A stretch of DNA of 64,000 nucleotides from Aneurinibacillus tyrosinisolvens (GTDB lineage: Bacteria; Bacillota; Bacilli; Aneurinibacillales; Aneurinibacillaceae): assembly GCF_001015055.1 (NCBI RefSeq), contig NZ_BBWZ01000028.1, positions 1 through 64,000 on the forward strand. Direction: 5' to 3'. The notes beneath the pieces were generated by a model. The model saw nothing but the letters and a program-made list of their open reading frames with translations, did no database searches and was not told where the DNA came from. The position numbers and the translations under genes are program-made. Below, in pieces: positions 53,542 to 63,151 of this stretch (position 1 is its first letter; every line of letters begins with the position of its first letter).

Positions 53542-54522
53542 TTACCTGGTGATGGTTGCAGATTCTTTTTGAAGTTGTTTCTTCTTTTTAAGAGCGATTA
53601 GTGTAATAAATTCATATACAATGTTTGCAGCCGCGGCTGCCGTAATTTGTCCGTGATCATAAGCTGGAAGAACTTCCACCATATCAAAACCAACAAAATT
53701 AATGCCTTGCAATCCTCGTACTAAGGAGAGAGCGTCGTCGATATTTACACCAGCTACCTCCGGGGTACCTGTTCCCGGAGCATAAACAGGATCAAGAAAA
53801 TCAATATCAAATGATAAGAATACAGGTCCTAAACCCACGCGTTGGTGAATAACGTTGAGCATGTCAGATACTCCCACTTGTTTAAACTGATTAGTCGTCC
53901 ATACCTCAAAACCAAGGTTTCTGGCATCTTGAAGATCTTCAGGTCCGTATAAGCCTCCCCGCATACCTACCTGAATGGAGCGGGATACATCCAGTAATCC
54001 TTCTTCCACCGCACGACGGAAGGGAGTACCATGGTTGTATTTTTGGCCGAAATAACTATCCCACGTATCCGAATGGGCATCAAAGTGTACCAGCCCTACA
54101 GGACCATATTTTCGGGCTACAGCCCGAAGTTCACCAAGCGTGATGGAATGATCACCTCCTAATACAATTGGGATAATTCCTTGATCAACAACTGGAAATA
54201 AACCTTGTTCGATTTTCTCATATGTTTCAGCAATATAACCAGGGATTACCGATATATCCCCATAATCCACACCGGATACATATTGATAGAGGTCGATATC
54301 CTGTTCAGGATTGTATGGACGAAGCAGCATCGAAAAATCACGGATCGCCTCCGGTCCAAATCGGGCACCTGTACGAAAAGACTGTCCGGAGTCAAAGGGA
54401 ACACCCGTAACCACAAAATCCATATGTTCATCAAGCTGGTCATTAAATGGAAGACGCATAAATGTGCGTAGGCCGGAGAAGCGCGGTGATTCTAACGAAT
54501 TTTTCGGTTTGTATTTCCCCAT
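53542..54522 (-). CDS. speB: agmatinase/ureohydrolase family enzyme (2)
   Basis: A 326-residue ureohydrolase with VLGGDHSITLGE, HFDAHSDTWDSY and SFDIDFLDPVYAPGTGTPE. It is closer than the first copy to the agmatinase/guanidinobutyrase group. GGAGG precedes the ATG. It lies upstream of the potADBC genes on the same strand and downstream of two GntR-type operators, so import and hydrolysis of the same compound are likely coordinated. Confidence 0.87.
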   Translation of the reverse strand: MGKYKPKNSLESPRFSGLRTFMRLPFNDQLDEHMDFVVTGVPFDSGQSFRTGARFGPEAIRDFSMLLRPYNPEQDIDLYQYVSGVDYGDISVIPGYIAETYEKIEQGLFPVVDQGIIPIVLGGDHSITLGELRAVARKYGPVGLVHFDAHSDTWDSYFGQKYNHGTPFRRAVEEGLLDVSRSIQVGMRGGLYGPEDLQDARNLGFEVWTTNQFKQVGVSDMLNVIHQRVGLGPVFLSFDIDFLDPVYAPGTGTPEVAGVNIDDALSLVRGLQGINFVGFDMVEVLPAYDHGQITAAAAANIVYEFITLIALKKKKQLQKESATITR

Positions 54523-54586
54523 CTTAGTTCCTCCTTGCTAGTTATGTTAAATATAATAAAGTTTAATTCCTTCATTAAATATTTTT

Positions 54587-54609
54587 TTGTATACATACAA
54601 GGTATACAA
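54587..54609. promoter_or_regulatory. GntR operator 1
   Basis: Perfect inverted repeat TTGTATAC-7-GTATACAA, 65 bases before the speB start. It shares arms and spacer length with the site at 54664-54684. Confidence 0.7.
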
Positions 54610-54663
54610 TGCATTCAAGAAAATTCTTTTGCTGCCGGATGTATTCTGTTTTTGTCGAACGAC

Positions 54664-54684
54664 TGTATACGGTTATCGTATACA
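54664..54684. promoter_or_regulatory. GntR operator 2
   Basis: TGTATAC-7-GTATACA, same arms and same seven-base spacer as operator 1. It lies just past the GntR gene's stop, in the speB promoter region. A single half-site TTGTATAC occurs near 55438 before the GntR gene itself. Confidence 0.7.
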
Positions 54685-54697
54685 ATGCTACAAAAAT

Positions 54698-55399
54698 TTA
54701 TCTGTCTATGAAGTGCTGTCTGTAACGAGAAATCACCTGTTCAATAGAAAACGTATGTTTCAATTGTCTTGAAAAGTCTATATCTGCTTGAATAGAATCT
54801 ACATGCTCATAGGCGAGTTGATACGCGAAATTACTATCTCTATTTTTAATCGCTTCAAAAATTGCTTTGTGTTCGCCCGGTGAATGCGTAGATGCAGCCT
54901 CGATAGTATCATAAAATGTGAGAATGATATGGGTCAAATTGACGAGTTCCTTCAAGTAACGAATCAAATAATTGTTACGGGAAGCGTTAATAATGGCCAT
55001 ATGGAAATCTGAAATGATTTTTAAAGCTTTGAGTTCTTCATTTTGCATGTAGTATTGTTTTTCTTTTTGTAGAAAGGTTTCCATCATCGTTAATTCTGCC
55101 TCTGTAACATGGATAGCAGCTAATCTCGCAGCTTCGGCTTCTAATAGCTTTCTTACAGCTAAAATTTGTTGAGCTTCCGTTGGGGTAGGGCAGTACACAA
55201 ATGTCCCTTTATTCGGAATAATCTTTACTAAAGATTCGTATTCCAAACGGTGAAGAACGGAGCGAATCGGTGTACGGCTAACCCCAAATGCCTCGGCCAG
55301 AGAGATTTCAATCAGTTGTGTGCCAGGCGTCAGGTGACTGTTAAAGATCGCCTCTTTAAGTATCTCATAAATTTTATTCTCGCTAATCTTGCCTGACAG
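54698..55399 (-). CDS. GntR/FadR family regulator, likely CTG start
   Basis: A winged-helix head (KIYEILKEAIFNSHLTPGTQ, SLAEAFGVSRTPIRSVLHRL) joined to an FCD ligand-binding domain (ADIDF-type metal histidines in SDFHMAIINASRN and HKAIFEAI). The first ATG-like codon in frame lies after the head, so I extend the gene to CTG 55399, which is preceded by AGGAGGTG at five bases and gives 233 residues, the family length. FCD regulators sense small organic acids, often with a metal. The twin operators before speB suggest it controls the polyamine genes. Confidence 0.78.
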   Translation of the reverse strand: MSGKISENKIYEILKEAIFNSHLTPGTQLIEISLAEAFGVSRTPIRSVLHRLEYESLVKIIPNKGTFVYCPTPTEAQQILAVRKLLEAEAARLAAIHVTEAELTMMETFLQKEKQYYMQNEELKALKIISDFHMAIINASRNNYLIRYLKELVNLTHIILTFYDTIEAASTHSPGEHKAIFEAIKNRDSNFAYQLAYEHVDSIQADIDFSRQLKHTFSIEQVISRYRQHFIDR

Positions 55400-55638
55400 A
55401 AGAACACCTCCTGTTTCAGCTTAATGGTATGCTCATATTGTATACACAGCTGTTAAATTTGATTATCACTTCATTTACTGAAAATTGCGAATAAAATTTA
55501 AAAAAAAAGGGATACCCTGTAATTTTTACAACGTTGTTGCTATATTCTTATAACAACATACTATCTTCTTTTTCTGGACAATTTGATATTTATGTTAGAT
55601 TATTTTACATATTTTTATTTTATTCAAATTTCAGTTGG

Positions 55639-56910
55639 CTATGATACCCAGTCAAGAAAACGGAAATAAGACCCAACAATGCTTAGGACGATAACTCTCT
55701 GATTGTGTAGAGGAACTTCTTTTAAAGGTAAATTCTCCAACACTGTCAAATTTCTGCCTTTTTGGTGGATATTCAGTGCAATAAGTTTTCCCATCAAGGT
55801 AGACAATGAAACACCATGTCCACTATATCCGAGAGCAAAATGTATTCCTTCTTCTGTATGACCAATATGTGGGAATAAATCCATGGTTAAAGCAAGTTTC
55901 CCTCCCCATTTTAAATCGACCTCTGAATTTTGCAGTTGGGGAAATACTTCTAACATGTTGCCACGGAGAGTATTAAATAGTTCATCGTTTTCCTGTGCAC
56001 GAAAATCTACACGACCTCCGAAGAGAAGTCTATTATCTTGGGATAATCGAAAATAATAAAGCCACTTCTTTGTATCAAATAAGCCTCTTCGATTAGGAAT
56101 TAAGCTATCAGCCAATCCTTGATCCAAAGGTTTAGTAGCAATCATAAAGCTTCCTACAGGAATTACAGACTTGTAAAGTTTTTTTACTAGAGGAGTAGTA
56201 TAGCCATTGGTAGCAACGACCAATTCTTTTGCTTTCACTTGTCCCCCGGGAGTAGTGATAATTACATGTTCTTGTTTTCGAGAGATAGAAACGGCCGGGG
56301 ACTGCTCATAGATAACCCCGCCACTTGATTCAACAGCATCTGCCAGGCCAATGGCATAGTTTAATGGATGGAAGTAATGGCTATTAGGATCGATTAATCC
56401 ACCATGATAAAGAGGAGAATCTATTTCCTGTCTTGAATCCTTAGCTTCTACAATATAATTTTCGTAATCGAGATGTTTGAGCATAAATTCCTGTTCTTTT
56501 TTTAAACCTTCAAGATGAGATGGCTTAAATGCTGCGCAAAAACTTCCTCTCCTAGTCAAATCACATTCAATCTGATGTTCTTCAACAATCTCCTTCACTA
56601 AATTAATACCATCTAATGACATGTGAAGCATTTCTTTTGCTGCGTCGATCCCATATTTTTTTGCAATAGCCACAAGACTGTGTTTGTATCCAACTAACAT
56701 TAAGCTCCCGTTTCGTCCACTTCCTCCCCATCCTACACAATGCTCATCTAGTACTAGCGTTCTGTATCCCGATTTTTGCAGATAATATGAAGTGGCGAGT
56801 CCTGTAAATCCTGCTCCTATAATAGCTACGTCGGTTGTTACATCTCTAGTAAGATGTTCTCTATTTGGTTGGCTGTTACTTGTTTTTGCCCAATAAGACG
56901 AGGTATGCAC
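55639..56910 (-). CDS. FAD-dependent amine oxidoreductase (PuuB/DadA-like)
   Basis: A 423-residue DAO-family flavoenzyme. The FAD motif is VAIIGAGFTGLATSYYLQKS, followed by CVGWGGSGRNGSLM, and the C-terminal FALGYSGHGVSLSTLMG block is as in gamma-glutamylputrescine oxidases. It would oxidise an amine to an aldehyde plus hydrogen peroxide. Its neighbours (GntR, speB, potABCD-type genes, PucR) support a polyamine or related amine as substrate. GGAGGG precedes the ATG. Confidence 0.85.
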   Translation of the reverse strand: MHTSSYWAKTSNSQPNREHLTRDVTTDVAIIGAGFTGLATSYYLQKSGYRTLVLDEHCVGWGGSGRNGSLMLVGYKHSLVAIAKKYGIDAAKEMLHMSLDGINLVKEIVEEHQIECDLTRRGSFCAAFKPSHLEGLKKEQEFMLKHLDYENYIVEAKDSRQEIDSPLYHGGLIDPNSHYFHPLNYAIGLADAVESSGGVIYEQSPAVSISRKQEHVIITTPGGQVKAKELVVATNGYTTPLVKKLYKSVIPVGSFMIATKPLDQGLADSLIPNRRGLFDTKKWLYYFRLSQDNRLLFGGRVDFRAQENDELFNTLRGNMLEVFPQLQNSEVDLKWGGKLALTMDLFPHIGHTEEGIHFALGYSGHGVSLSTLMGKLIALNIHQKGRNLTVLENLPLKEVPLHNQRVIVLSIVGSYFRFLDWVS

Positions 56911-57092
56911 TTGTTATCCCTCCAATAAAAATATTTTATTTACGCTTATTATAAGGACATAGAAACTCGTTTAAAATATACAGTAGGTTAAAACTTACAG
57001 GCTGCTCATTTAACATTAACGATTTAGTAAGTTAGAGTTGAAGACTTCACTTTAGAAAATATGTAAAAATCGGTATAAAGGACTTTGGCTCT

Positions 57093-58727
57093 TCAAAGGG
57101 AATCCGGATAAAGCCATTGATAAAGTTTTATAGAAATTTCGATAGACAATCTTTTCTCCGAAGACATAAAATCCTCACCTAATAATTCTTTTATTTTTTC
57201 CAGACGATGGTACAATGTTTGCCTTACAATATGTAGTTTTTTAATTGTATGAACTTTTGACCCTTCAAGCTCAAAGTAAACTTTTAATGTTCGCAGGAGT
57301 TCACTTCCTCTGGTACGATCATATTCAATTAGAGGTCCAAGGTAATCGTTAACAAATGCTTGAAGAACACTTTCGTTTTCAATATTAATTAAAAGACGAT
57401 AAACTCCTAGCTCTTCGTAGAAATGAGTATCGAGATTGTTTTGCAGATGTTTTATTTTTAGCACTTTTGTTGCTTCTTTATAACTTAAATGAACATTCAA
57501 TATATTATCGTACGACCTTCCGATGCCGAATTTTAACAAGGGAATACCAACTTTATTATCTTCATTAATTTCCTTTATGTGATGAATGATATTTAAATAT
57601 CTTTCTTTTTCCTGTTTACGAGAATTTAAATCAAATAGTAAGGTGACCAACTGGTTGCCTTTAGCCATAAAGAATGGATGAAAGGAAAATTTTTGGAAAG
57701 CTGTGCGAATGACTACAGAAACATCCAAATAAGTTGTTTCTGACTCTTCGGGTGAACTGGTATTAGGATTTTTAGTTGATAACATATCAATTAAACATAC
57801 GCGATACGGGTAATTATCCAAATGCTTTAATTTGGATGCGAAAAGTTCTTTTACCTGCTTTTGACTTGTTATCTTATTACTGATTAAATCATCTATCCAA
57901 AGGTTTTCTTCGTGTAACCTTCGTACATCCATATATTTTTTTCGTAACAAATCTTGTGATAATGCTGTCACGGCTCGGTCCAAAATAAGAGAATCAACTT
58001 CCTCGAACTCTTTATTTTGTGTTATAAGAATAAGATAGCCCCAGACCTGCCCGAGTGCTCCTACTGTTTCTGAAAGGTAATTCAATCCTAAATTTCGCCA
58101 ATAATTTGGACTGTTGTTGTTCCGAAAATTTTTTTGTAGATTTATGGATTCCAATATATCAGATTTTAATTTCTCGTTTACATTAGGGACAAAAATTTGA
58201 TTGCCTCGAATTGGTACATAAACAACATTTGATTTTGTGTTATCATGGAGCAACTTAAGAATTTTTGTAGTACTTTGCGAGGTGAGTGTGAGACGATGAA
58301 ATTCACGCGATAAAAAATCAAGTTTTTCAAGTCTTAAATAATGACTATTAATTATAAGAGAATGAAGATCTTGAGTAATATCAACAAAACGTACAGTCTT
58401 ATTGAAGACTATTAAAGGAAAGTTATGCTTGTTAGCGGTATCTACCATTTCTTGTGGAACAAACTTAAAGTAATCTCCAAGTTCAAGGCATAAACAGGCT
58501 ACACCATTTTCAATCATTCTTTCTAAATAATACGAATGAGAATAGTTTTGGGATTTTAATCCGAAACCTGTTGAGAGTATCAACTCTCCTCCTCGGATGC
58601 TTATCTCAATATTTGGAATTTCAAGTATGTGAACCCACCGTATTTCTCGGTTTAATCCCATCTTTCCCGCAACAACAGTAGTATCTTTAAAAACAGAACG
58701 CTGCAATGCCTCGTTAACTGTAATCAT
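57093..58727 (-). CDS. PucR family transcriptional regulator
   Basis: A 544-residue activator. The N-terminal PucR domain spans about 5-125 (MGLNREIRWVHILEIPNIEI), the middle is a GGDEF-like fold, and the C-terminal HTH_30 domain is near 485-540 (ELEGSKVHTIKKLHIVRQTL, then YHRLEKIKELLGED). PucR proteins activate purine, amine or guanidino catabolic genes. It is on the same strand as the amine oxidase and divergent from an EamA exporter gene. Confidence 0.87.
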   Translation of the reverse strand: MITVNEALQRSVFKDTTVVAGKMGLNREIRWVHILEIPNIEISIRGGELILSTGFGLKSQNYSHSYYLERMIENGVACLCLELGDYFKFVPQEMVDTANKHNFPLIVFNKTVRFVDITQDLHSLIINSHYLRLEKLDFLSREFHRLTLTSQSTTKILKLLHDNTKSNVVYVPIRGNQIFVPNVNEKLKSDILESINLQKNFRNNNSPNYWRNLGLNYLSETVGALGQVWGYLILITQNKEFEEVDSLILDRAVTALSQDLLRKKYMDVRRLHEENLWIDDLISNKITSQKQVKELFASKLKHLDNYPYRVCLIDMLSTKNPNTSSPEESETTYLDVSVVIRTAFQKFSFHPFFMAKGNQLVTLLFDLNSRKQEKERYLNIIHHIKEINEDNKVGIPLLKFGIGRSYDNILNVHLSYKEATKVLKIKHLQNNLDTHFYEELGVYRLLINIENESVLQAFVNDYLGPLIEYDRTRGSELLRTLKVYFELEGSKVHTIKKLHIVRQTLYHRLEKIKELLGEDFMSSEKRLSIEISIKLYQWLYPDSL

Positions 58728-59021
58728 GTTTCTTCCTCCTAAAACATTTAACTGTGCTATTTTTACAAGTTTAAATTTGATGATGTCAAAAGATGCACTT
58801 CTCTTATTTTACACTTTGTCCAATGCTTATAAATTGAATATACTGTATATTTTAAAAAAAATACATTTATCTTTGATTGGTTTTTATAGAAGAAAAATTG
58901 TCCGTTTCTGATTAGAGTAGAGGAACAACAACATAAAACAAGAAAGTTAAGAATATATTCGCTTCATAAATTTTAATTAGATGGCATGATAAAGATACCA
59001 GTTGAATAGGGGATAGGAAAA
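58728..59021. other. divergent promoter region
   Basis: Between pucR and the EamA exporter gene. AT-rich, with a small palindrome AATATAC-1-GTATATT near 58838. No coding frame. Confidence 0.35.
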
Positions 59022-59927
59022 TTGAATAAAGGATACATCATGGCAATCATAGCCATAATCTTTTGGGGAATTGCCATAGCACCAACAAAGTGGGCATTAG
59101 AGGCTATCCAACCGTTTACATTGATATTTCTTCGTTTGGTATTCGCAGGAGTTATTTTTTTACCCTATGTATGGATACAGCGGAAGCAGAGAAAAACGAC
59201 TCGTACTCTTCCGTGGAAACGACTCTCTATACTTTCTTTCACAGGAGTTGGCGGGTATCTTTTTCTATTTGTTTATGGTATATCACTCACAAGCGGTACA
59301 CATGCCAGTATTATCAGTTCATCTTTATCATTGTTTATATTTGTATTTTCTGCACTTTATTTAAAAGAAAGGGTTGTTGGGAAACAATGGTTAGGACTAC
59401 TGTTTAGTTTAGTTGGCGTTTTTCTTATTGCAATTCCTTCAAAAATAGAGAATAATTCTGCTTCATTAACAGGGGATATGTTTGTTCTAGTGAGTACCAT
59501 CCTATTTGCCATTTATACTATACAGATGAAACAACCGCAAGCTGAGGCCGAATTGCCAAGCGAAACTTTCACAGCTCTCACATTACTTATCGGAGCCTTC
59601 ACTATTTTTCCTTTTGCTGCTTTTGAAACATGGCAATACGGCATGCCAAACTTCATTGAACCAAAGACTTGGTGGAGCATAGCGTTTCTTGTAGTTGGTT
59701 CTTCTAGTGCTTCCTATTGGTTATGGAATCAAGCGATTGATAAAATTTCTGTTATTACGAGTGGAATCCTGCTTAATGCTTATCCAGTAGTTAGCGTAAT
59801 AACATCAGTTTTATTACTCGATGAAACAATGACATGGAAAATTGGTATAGGAGGGGGACTTGTTTTAATAGGGATTTTGTGGATAGAAAAAGAAAAATCA
59901 AAAGTTCAACACCAAGAGCAATTTTAA
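59022..59927 (+). CDS. EamA (DMT) family transporter
   Basis: A 301-residue permease with ten helices made of two EamA repeats (IMAIIAIIFWGIAIAPTKWA, YLKERVVGKQWLGLLFSLVG). It starts at TTG after GGGGATAGGA. Members move metabolites or amino acids, often outward. It is divergent from PucR and may be linked to the amine pathway. Intact, unlike the EamA gene at 16939. Confidence 0.85.
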   Translation: MNKGYIMAIIAIIFWGIAIAPTKWALEAIQPFTLIFLRLVFAGVIFLPYVWIQRKQRKTTRTLPWKRLSILSFTGVGGYLFLFVYGISLTSGTHASIISSSLSLFIFVFSALYLKERVVGKQWLGLLFSLVGVFLIAIPSKIENNSASLTGDMFVLVSTILFAIYTIQMKQPQAEAELPSETFTALTLLIGAFTIFPFAAFETWQYGMPNFIEPKTWWSIAFLVVGSSSASYWLWNQAIDKISVITSGILLNAYPVVSVITSVLLLDETMTWKIGIGGGLVLIGILWIEKEKSKVQHQEQF

Positions 59928-59984
59928 CAATTGGTAATTATCTACCTTGGGCGAATTGAATTTTCCGAAATATAAAAATTTATT

Positions 59985-60687
59985 CTATATAAGTTGAATC
60001 TTTGAATTACATCTTTATACAGAGTCGGTCAATGATTTCCTCTGGATTTTCATTTACCTGTTGAATAAATTTTCTTGCGTTCAACTTAATCTTTTGAATG
60101 GTCGAGTAAAAGACATTGTTCACTACGGATTCTTTTAACCACTTCCAAAGCCCCTCAACTAGATTCAAGTTTGGGCTATAGGGTGGCAGGAAGACCAACG
60201 TTAACCGGTCTTTATTCTCCTCCAGGAAGGGTTGAATGAGTTTGGTACGGTGGATTTTGGCATTTGTGTGATAAGCGAGAGAGTCCAATTATATTTGGCA
60301 GGAAAACCTACATCAACGGGTTGTTTATAAGCGATGGTTTCAACCAACTCTCGTTGTTGTTCCTTCGTCAGTTTCGTTGGCGCACCGGGTGAATAGGTGA
60401 TTTCAAGGCCATCCAGCCCTTTTTCCTTATAGGCCGAGACATAATGGTGAATGGTTTTCACACAACGCCCCGTGATATCTGCAATTTCACGCTGGGTATA
60501 TCCCTTGAGGGAAAGGTAGACAGATTGAAAACGTTCATAGGATCTTCGATCCTTGGCTTCTTTCATCGCGGTTTGTATTTTAAGGATTTCTTCTTGATTC
60601 GTCATCTTGGATGCATCCTCTCGTGTGGGTTTTATAAAACAATACCCTACTACGATGGGATGAAACTATTTAGTTCAACTTATATAG
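59985..60687 (-). mobile_element. IS630-type element with internal deletion
   Basis: Terminal inverted repeats CTATATAAGTTGAA (59985-59998) and TTCAACTTATATAG (60674-60687) are perfect over 14 bases and enclose TA-containing ends, as for IS630/Tc1-mariner elements that target TA. The element is about 700 bases, shorter than the usual 1.1 kb, because the middle of the transposase is missing. Confidence 0.75.
60007..60605 (-). pseudogene. IS630 transposase, deleted middle
   Basis: The N-terminal part (60201-60605) has the HTH region GYTQREIADITGRCVKTIHH. The C-terminal part (60007-60288) has FLPPYSPNLNLVEGLWKWLK, which carries the last DDE acidic residue. The central third with the first two catalytic acids is gone and the two parts are in different frames, so the enzyme is dead. 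Confidence 0.82.
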
Positions 60688-60863
60688 CCAATAAATAAAA
60701 TCTTTTTTTTTTGGAAATGTTTTTGTTTTTCGATTGTCGTCCAATGTATTCACCTCAAAGTATATTTTGATCTATAGAATAGATATTGTCCATTAATTTT
60801 TTGGTTCACTGACTATTGTTTTTAAAGTATAAAGAATATAACAAAGGAGGGGAGTGGAATAAT

Positions 60864-60880
60864 ATTCAACATTGTTGAAT
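60864..60880. promoter_or_regulatory. operator before XRE-cupin gene
   Basis: ATTCAAC-3-GTTGAAT, 50 bases before the regulator start. The same arms and spacing recur at 61755-61771 before the HMG-CoA reductase gene. Confidence 0.75.
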
Positions 60881-60929
60881 TAATCGGATTGTAAATATAT
60901 AATTAACTATCAATATAAAAGATAAGTGG

Positions 60930-61499
60930 GTGGTTGTTATAGATATAGGGAAAATTGGCAAGCGAATAAGGCAAGCTAGACTAAACAAAGGCTTAACACA
61001 ACAGGAATTATCTGATAAATGTGGATTTACTAAAAGTCTCCTTTCAAAAATTGAAAACGGTCAAACGGCCTCCGCAGTTGCTACATTATCTAAAATTGCT
61101 AACAACTTAGGAACACCATTGTCATGGTTCCTAGAAGAGGACAGCCAACAGAATCTAGTTTTATCATTAAGTAAAAGTCGGACTTCTCAGATAGGGAGCA
61201 AAGAAATTGGTTATTTATACGAAAGACTTGCAAACCGTTCCCAGTTTAGTAAGGTCGAGCCAACATTGGTAACTGTTCCGCCAGATTCAAATGTTAAAGA
61301 CCCCTTCACGCATTCTGAAGATGAGTTTATCTACATTTTGAATGGCTCTATCTACCTTCAATATGACAATGAATCCTATTTTTTAGAAGCAGGAGACAGT
61401 GCATACTTCAACGGTTCCATCCCTCATATATTTTTACCAACTGGTGATCAAGAGGCGAAAATTTTAACTATTTTTATACAGCAATCAGAAACGGATTGA
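60930..61499 (+). CDS. XRE-cupin transcriptional regulator
   Basis: A 189-residue regulator with an N-terminal XRE helix-turn-helix (IRQARLNKGLTQQELSDKCG) and a C-terminal cupin sensor (HSEDEFIYILNGSIYLQYDN, EAGDSAYFNGSIPHIF). PuuR and SutR are of this type and bind metabolites in the cupin. It likely represses itself and the downstream HMG-CoA reductase operon through the shared 7-3-7 operators. The GTG at 60930 is the best start; its ribosome site (AAGTGG) is weak. Confidence 0.83.
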   Translation: MVVIDIGKIGKRIRQARLNKGLTQQELSDKCGFTKSLLSKIENGQTASAVATLSKIANNLGTPLSWFLEEDSQQNLVLSLSKSRTSQIGSKEIGYLYERLANRSQFSKVEPTLVTVPPDSNVKDPFTHSEDEFIYILNGSIYLQYDNESYFLEAGDSAYFNGSIPHIFLPTGDQEAKILTIFIQQSETD

Positions 61500-61529
61500 G
61501 TTGTTATCATAAATGGATTAATAAATTTT

Positions 61530-61575
61530 AAGTCTTACCATACCTAAAACTGTAGGTGTAGTAAGGCTTATTTTT
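61530..61575 (+). terminator. terminator of XRE-cupin gene
   Basis: AAGTCTTAC pairs with GTAAGGCTT and an inner ACCTA with TAGGT, followed by ATTTTTA. Confidence 0.7.
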
Positions 61576-61720
61576 AATGGTCAAAAATATCACTTCTTTT
61601 TATTTTTTATCTCCTATGTGAATCTCCTTTTTAATGCTTCAAACAATAAATCCCATTTTTAAATTTCATTTATTTGATGAAGTAGGGTAAAAAATATTTA
61701 AAATATTAACATTTTAATAT

Positions 61721-61771
61721 TTACACACTATAAAAAATATAATAGTATAATCTTATTCAACAAAGTTGAAT
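61721..61771 (+). promoter_or_regulatory. promoter and operator of HMG-CoA reductase operon
   Basis: TTTACA (61721-61726) and TATAAT (61746-61751) with 19-base spacing. The operator ATTCAAC-3-GTTGAAT (61755-61771) covers the start point, which points to repression. Confidence 0.65.
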
Positions 61772-61870
61772 TAAATGAAACGAAAGGTGAATTATAAATG
61801 TAACCGCTTAAAAATGATTTTTAATTTATTCTTGTATAAAGTTCAAAAAATAATTGGAGTGTGAATTAAA

Positions 61871-63151
61871 ATGGCCAATAGCAGAGTCTCAGGATTTTAC
61901 CGTTTATCAGTTGAAGAACGTCTTAATCTAATTGCTAAAGAGAGTAATTTGAGTGAAGAAGAAAGAAAGCTATTAGTAGGATTAACACCTTTTCCAATAA
62001 AAACCTCGAACTCAATGATTGAGAATAATATAGGTCTTATGCCAATTCCTGTGGGTATTGCAACCAATTTTAAAATAAATGGAAAAGACAGGTTCATACC
62101 CATGGCAACGGAAGAAGCTTCCGTCGTAGCTGCTGCTAGTAATATGGCAAGAACGGCCTATAAATTAGGAGGTTTTTTCACTTCACAAAGTGGTTCTATT
62201 ATGCGCGGACAGATTCAAGTAGTAGATATTCCTGATCCATATGCAGCGATGGCCCGCCTTTATGAGAAAAAAACGGAGTTGCTTGAATTATGTAATGCAA
62301 AAGATCCTACACTTGTTTCACTTGGTGGTGGTGCAATTGACATAGAAATGTATGTCCTTAAAACAACAAACCAATCGATGCTTATTATGCACCTTTTGGT
62401 AGATACAAAAGACGCAATGGGAGCCAATGCAGTGAATACAATGGCTGAAGCGGTAGCACCATTGGTAGAGTCAATCACTTCTGGACGTGTGGTTTTGCGG
62501 ATTATTTCTAATTTGGCGGATCGTAGACTTGTCCGTGCTCGTGCTGTTTTTTCGACGGATGAACTTGGTGGGCCTGAAGTTGTTAAAGATATCATTAATG
62601 CGTATGAGTTTGCAGATTTTGATCCATACCGTGCGGCTACACACAACAAAGGAATTATGAATGGTATTTCTGCTGTTGTATTAGCTACTGGTAATGATAC
62701 TCGAGCAGTTGAGGCAGGTGCTCACGCTTATGCAGCAGGTACAGGGCGGTACCGTTCGTTAACTCGATGGGAAATAAATAAAGATGGAAATCTTGTCGGA
62801 ACAATAGAACTCCCTATGGCAGTAGGAATTATTGGTGGGGCAACCAAATCTCATCCTACTGCTCGAGTTGCCTTAAAAATACTAGATATAAATACAGCAG
62901 AAGAACTTGCAGGGTGCATAGCTGCAATTGGTTTAGCCCAAAATTTAGGTGCCTTACGTGCTTTAGCTTCTGAAGGGATTCAAAAAGGCCATATGGCACT
63001 ACATGCTCGTAATCTTGCTATGATGGCTGGTGCAAACGAAAAGGACATTGACAGGATTGTGGAGCAAGCGATTCGAGAAAAAGATGTTCGTTATGATCGG
63101 ATTTTAGAATTAACAAAACAATTACAAGCGGGGGTACCTAATGGAAATTAA
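61871..63151 (+). CDS. mvaA: class II hydroxymethylglutaryl-CoA reductase
   Basis: A 426-residue enzyme of the class II, degradative-type group. Catalytic Glu is in ATEEASVVAAASNMA, the ENNIGLMPIPVGIA block binds CoA, DAMGANAVNTMAEA carries the catalytic Asp, and KGHMALHARNLA the C-terminal His. Class II enzymes are used by some bacteria to oxidise mevalonate and by others for isoprenoid synthesis. Most Bacillales make isoprenoids by the MEP route, and a transporter-type pair follows it in the same operon, so mevalonate catabolism is more likely. GGAGTG precedes the ATG. Confidence 0.92.
   Translation: MANSRVSGFYRLSVEERLNLIAKESNLSEEERKLLVGLTPFPIKTSNSMIENNIGLMPIPVGIATNFKINGKDRFIPMATEEASVVAAASNMARTAYKLGGFFTSQSGSIMRGQIQVVDIPDPYAAMARLYEKKTELLELCNAKDPTLVSLGGGAIDIEMYVLKTTNQSMLIMHLLVDTKDAMGANAVNTMAEAVAPLVESITSGRVVLRIISNLADRRLVRARAVFSTDELGGPEVVKDIINAYEFADFDPYRAATHNKGIMNGISAVVLATGNDTRAVEAGAHAYAAGTGRYRSLTRWEINKDGNLVGTIELPMAVGIIGGATKSHPTARVALKILDINTAEELAGCIAAIGLAQNLGALRALASEGIQKGHMALHARNLAMMAGANEKDIDRIVEQAIREKDVRYDRILELTKQLQAGVPNGN

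Larger units (their letters stand above)
61500..61870. other. intergenic region before HMG-CoA reductase
   Basis: Holds the regulator's terminator (61530-61575), an AT-rich stretch, the operon promoter and operator (61721-61771) and a leader of about 110 bases. No coding frame. Confidence 0.45.
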
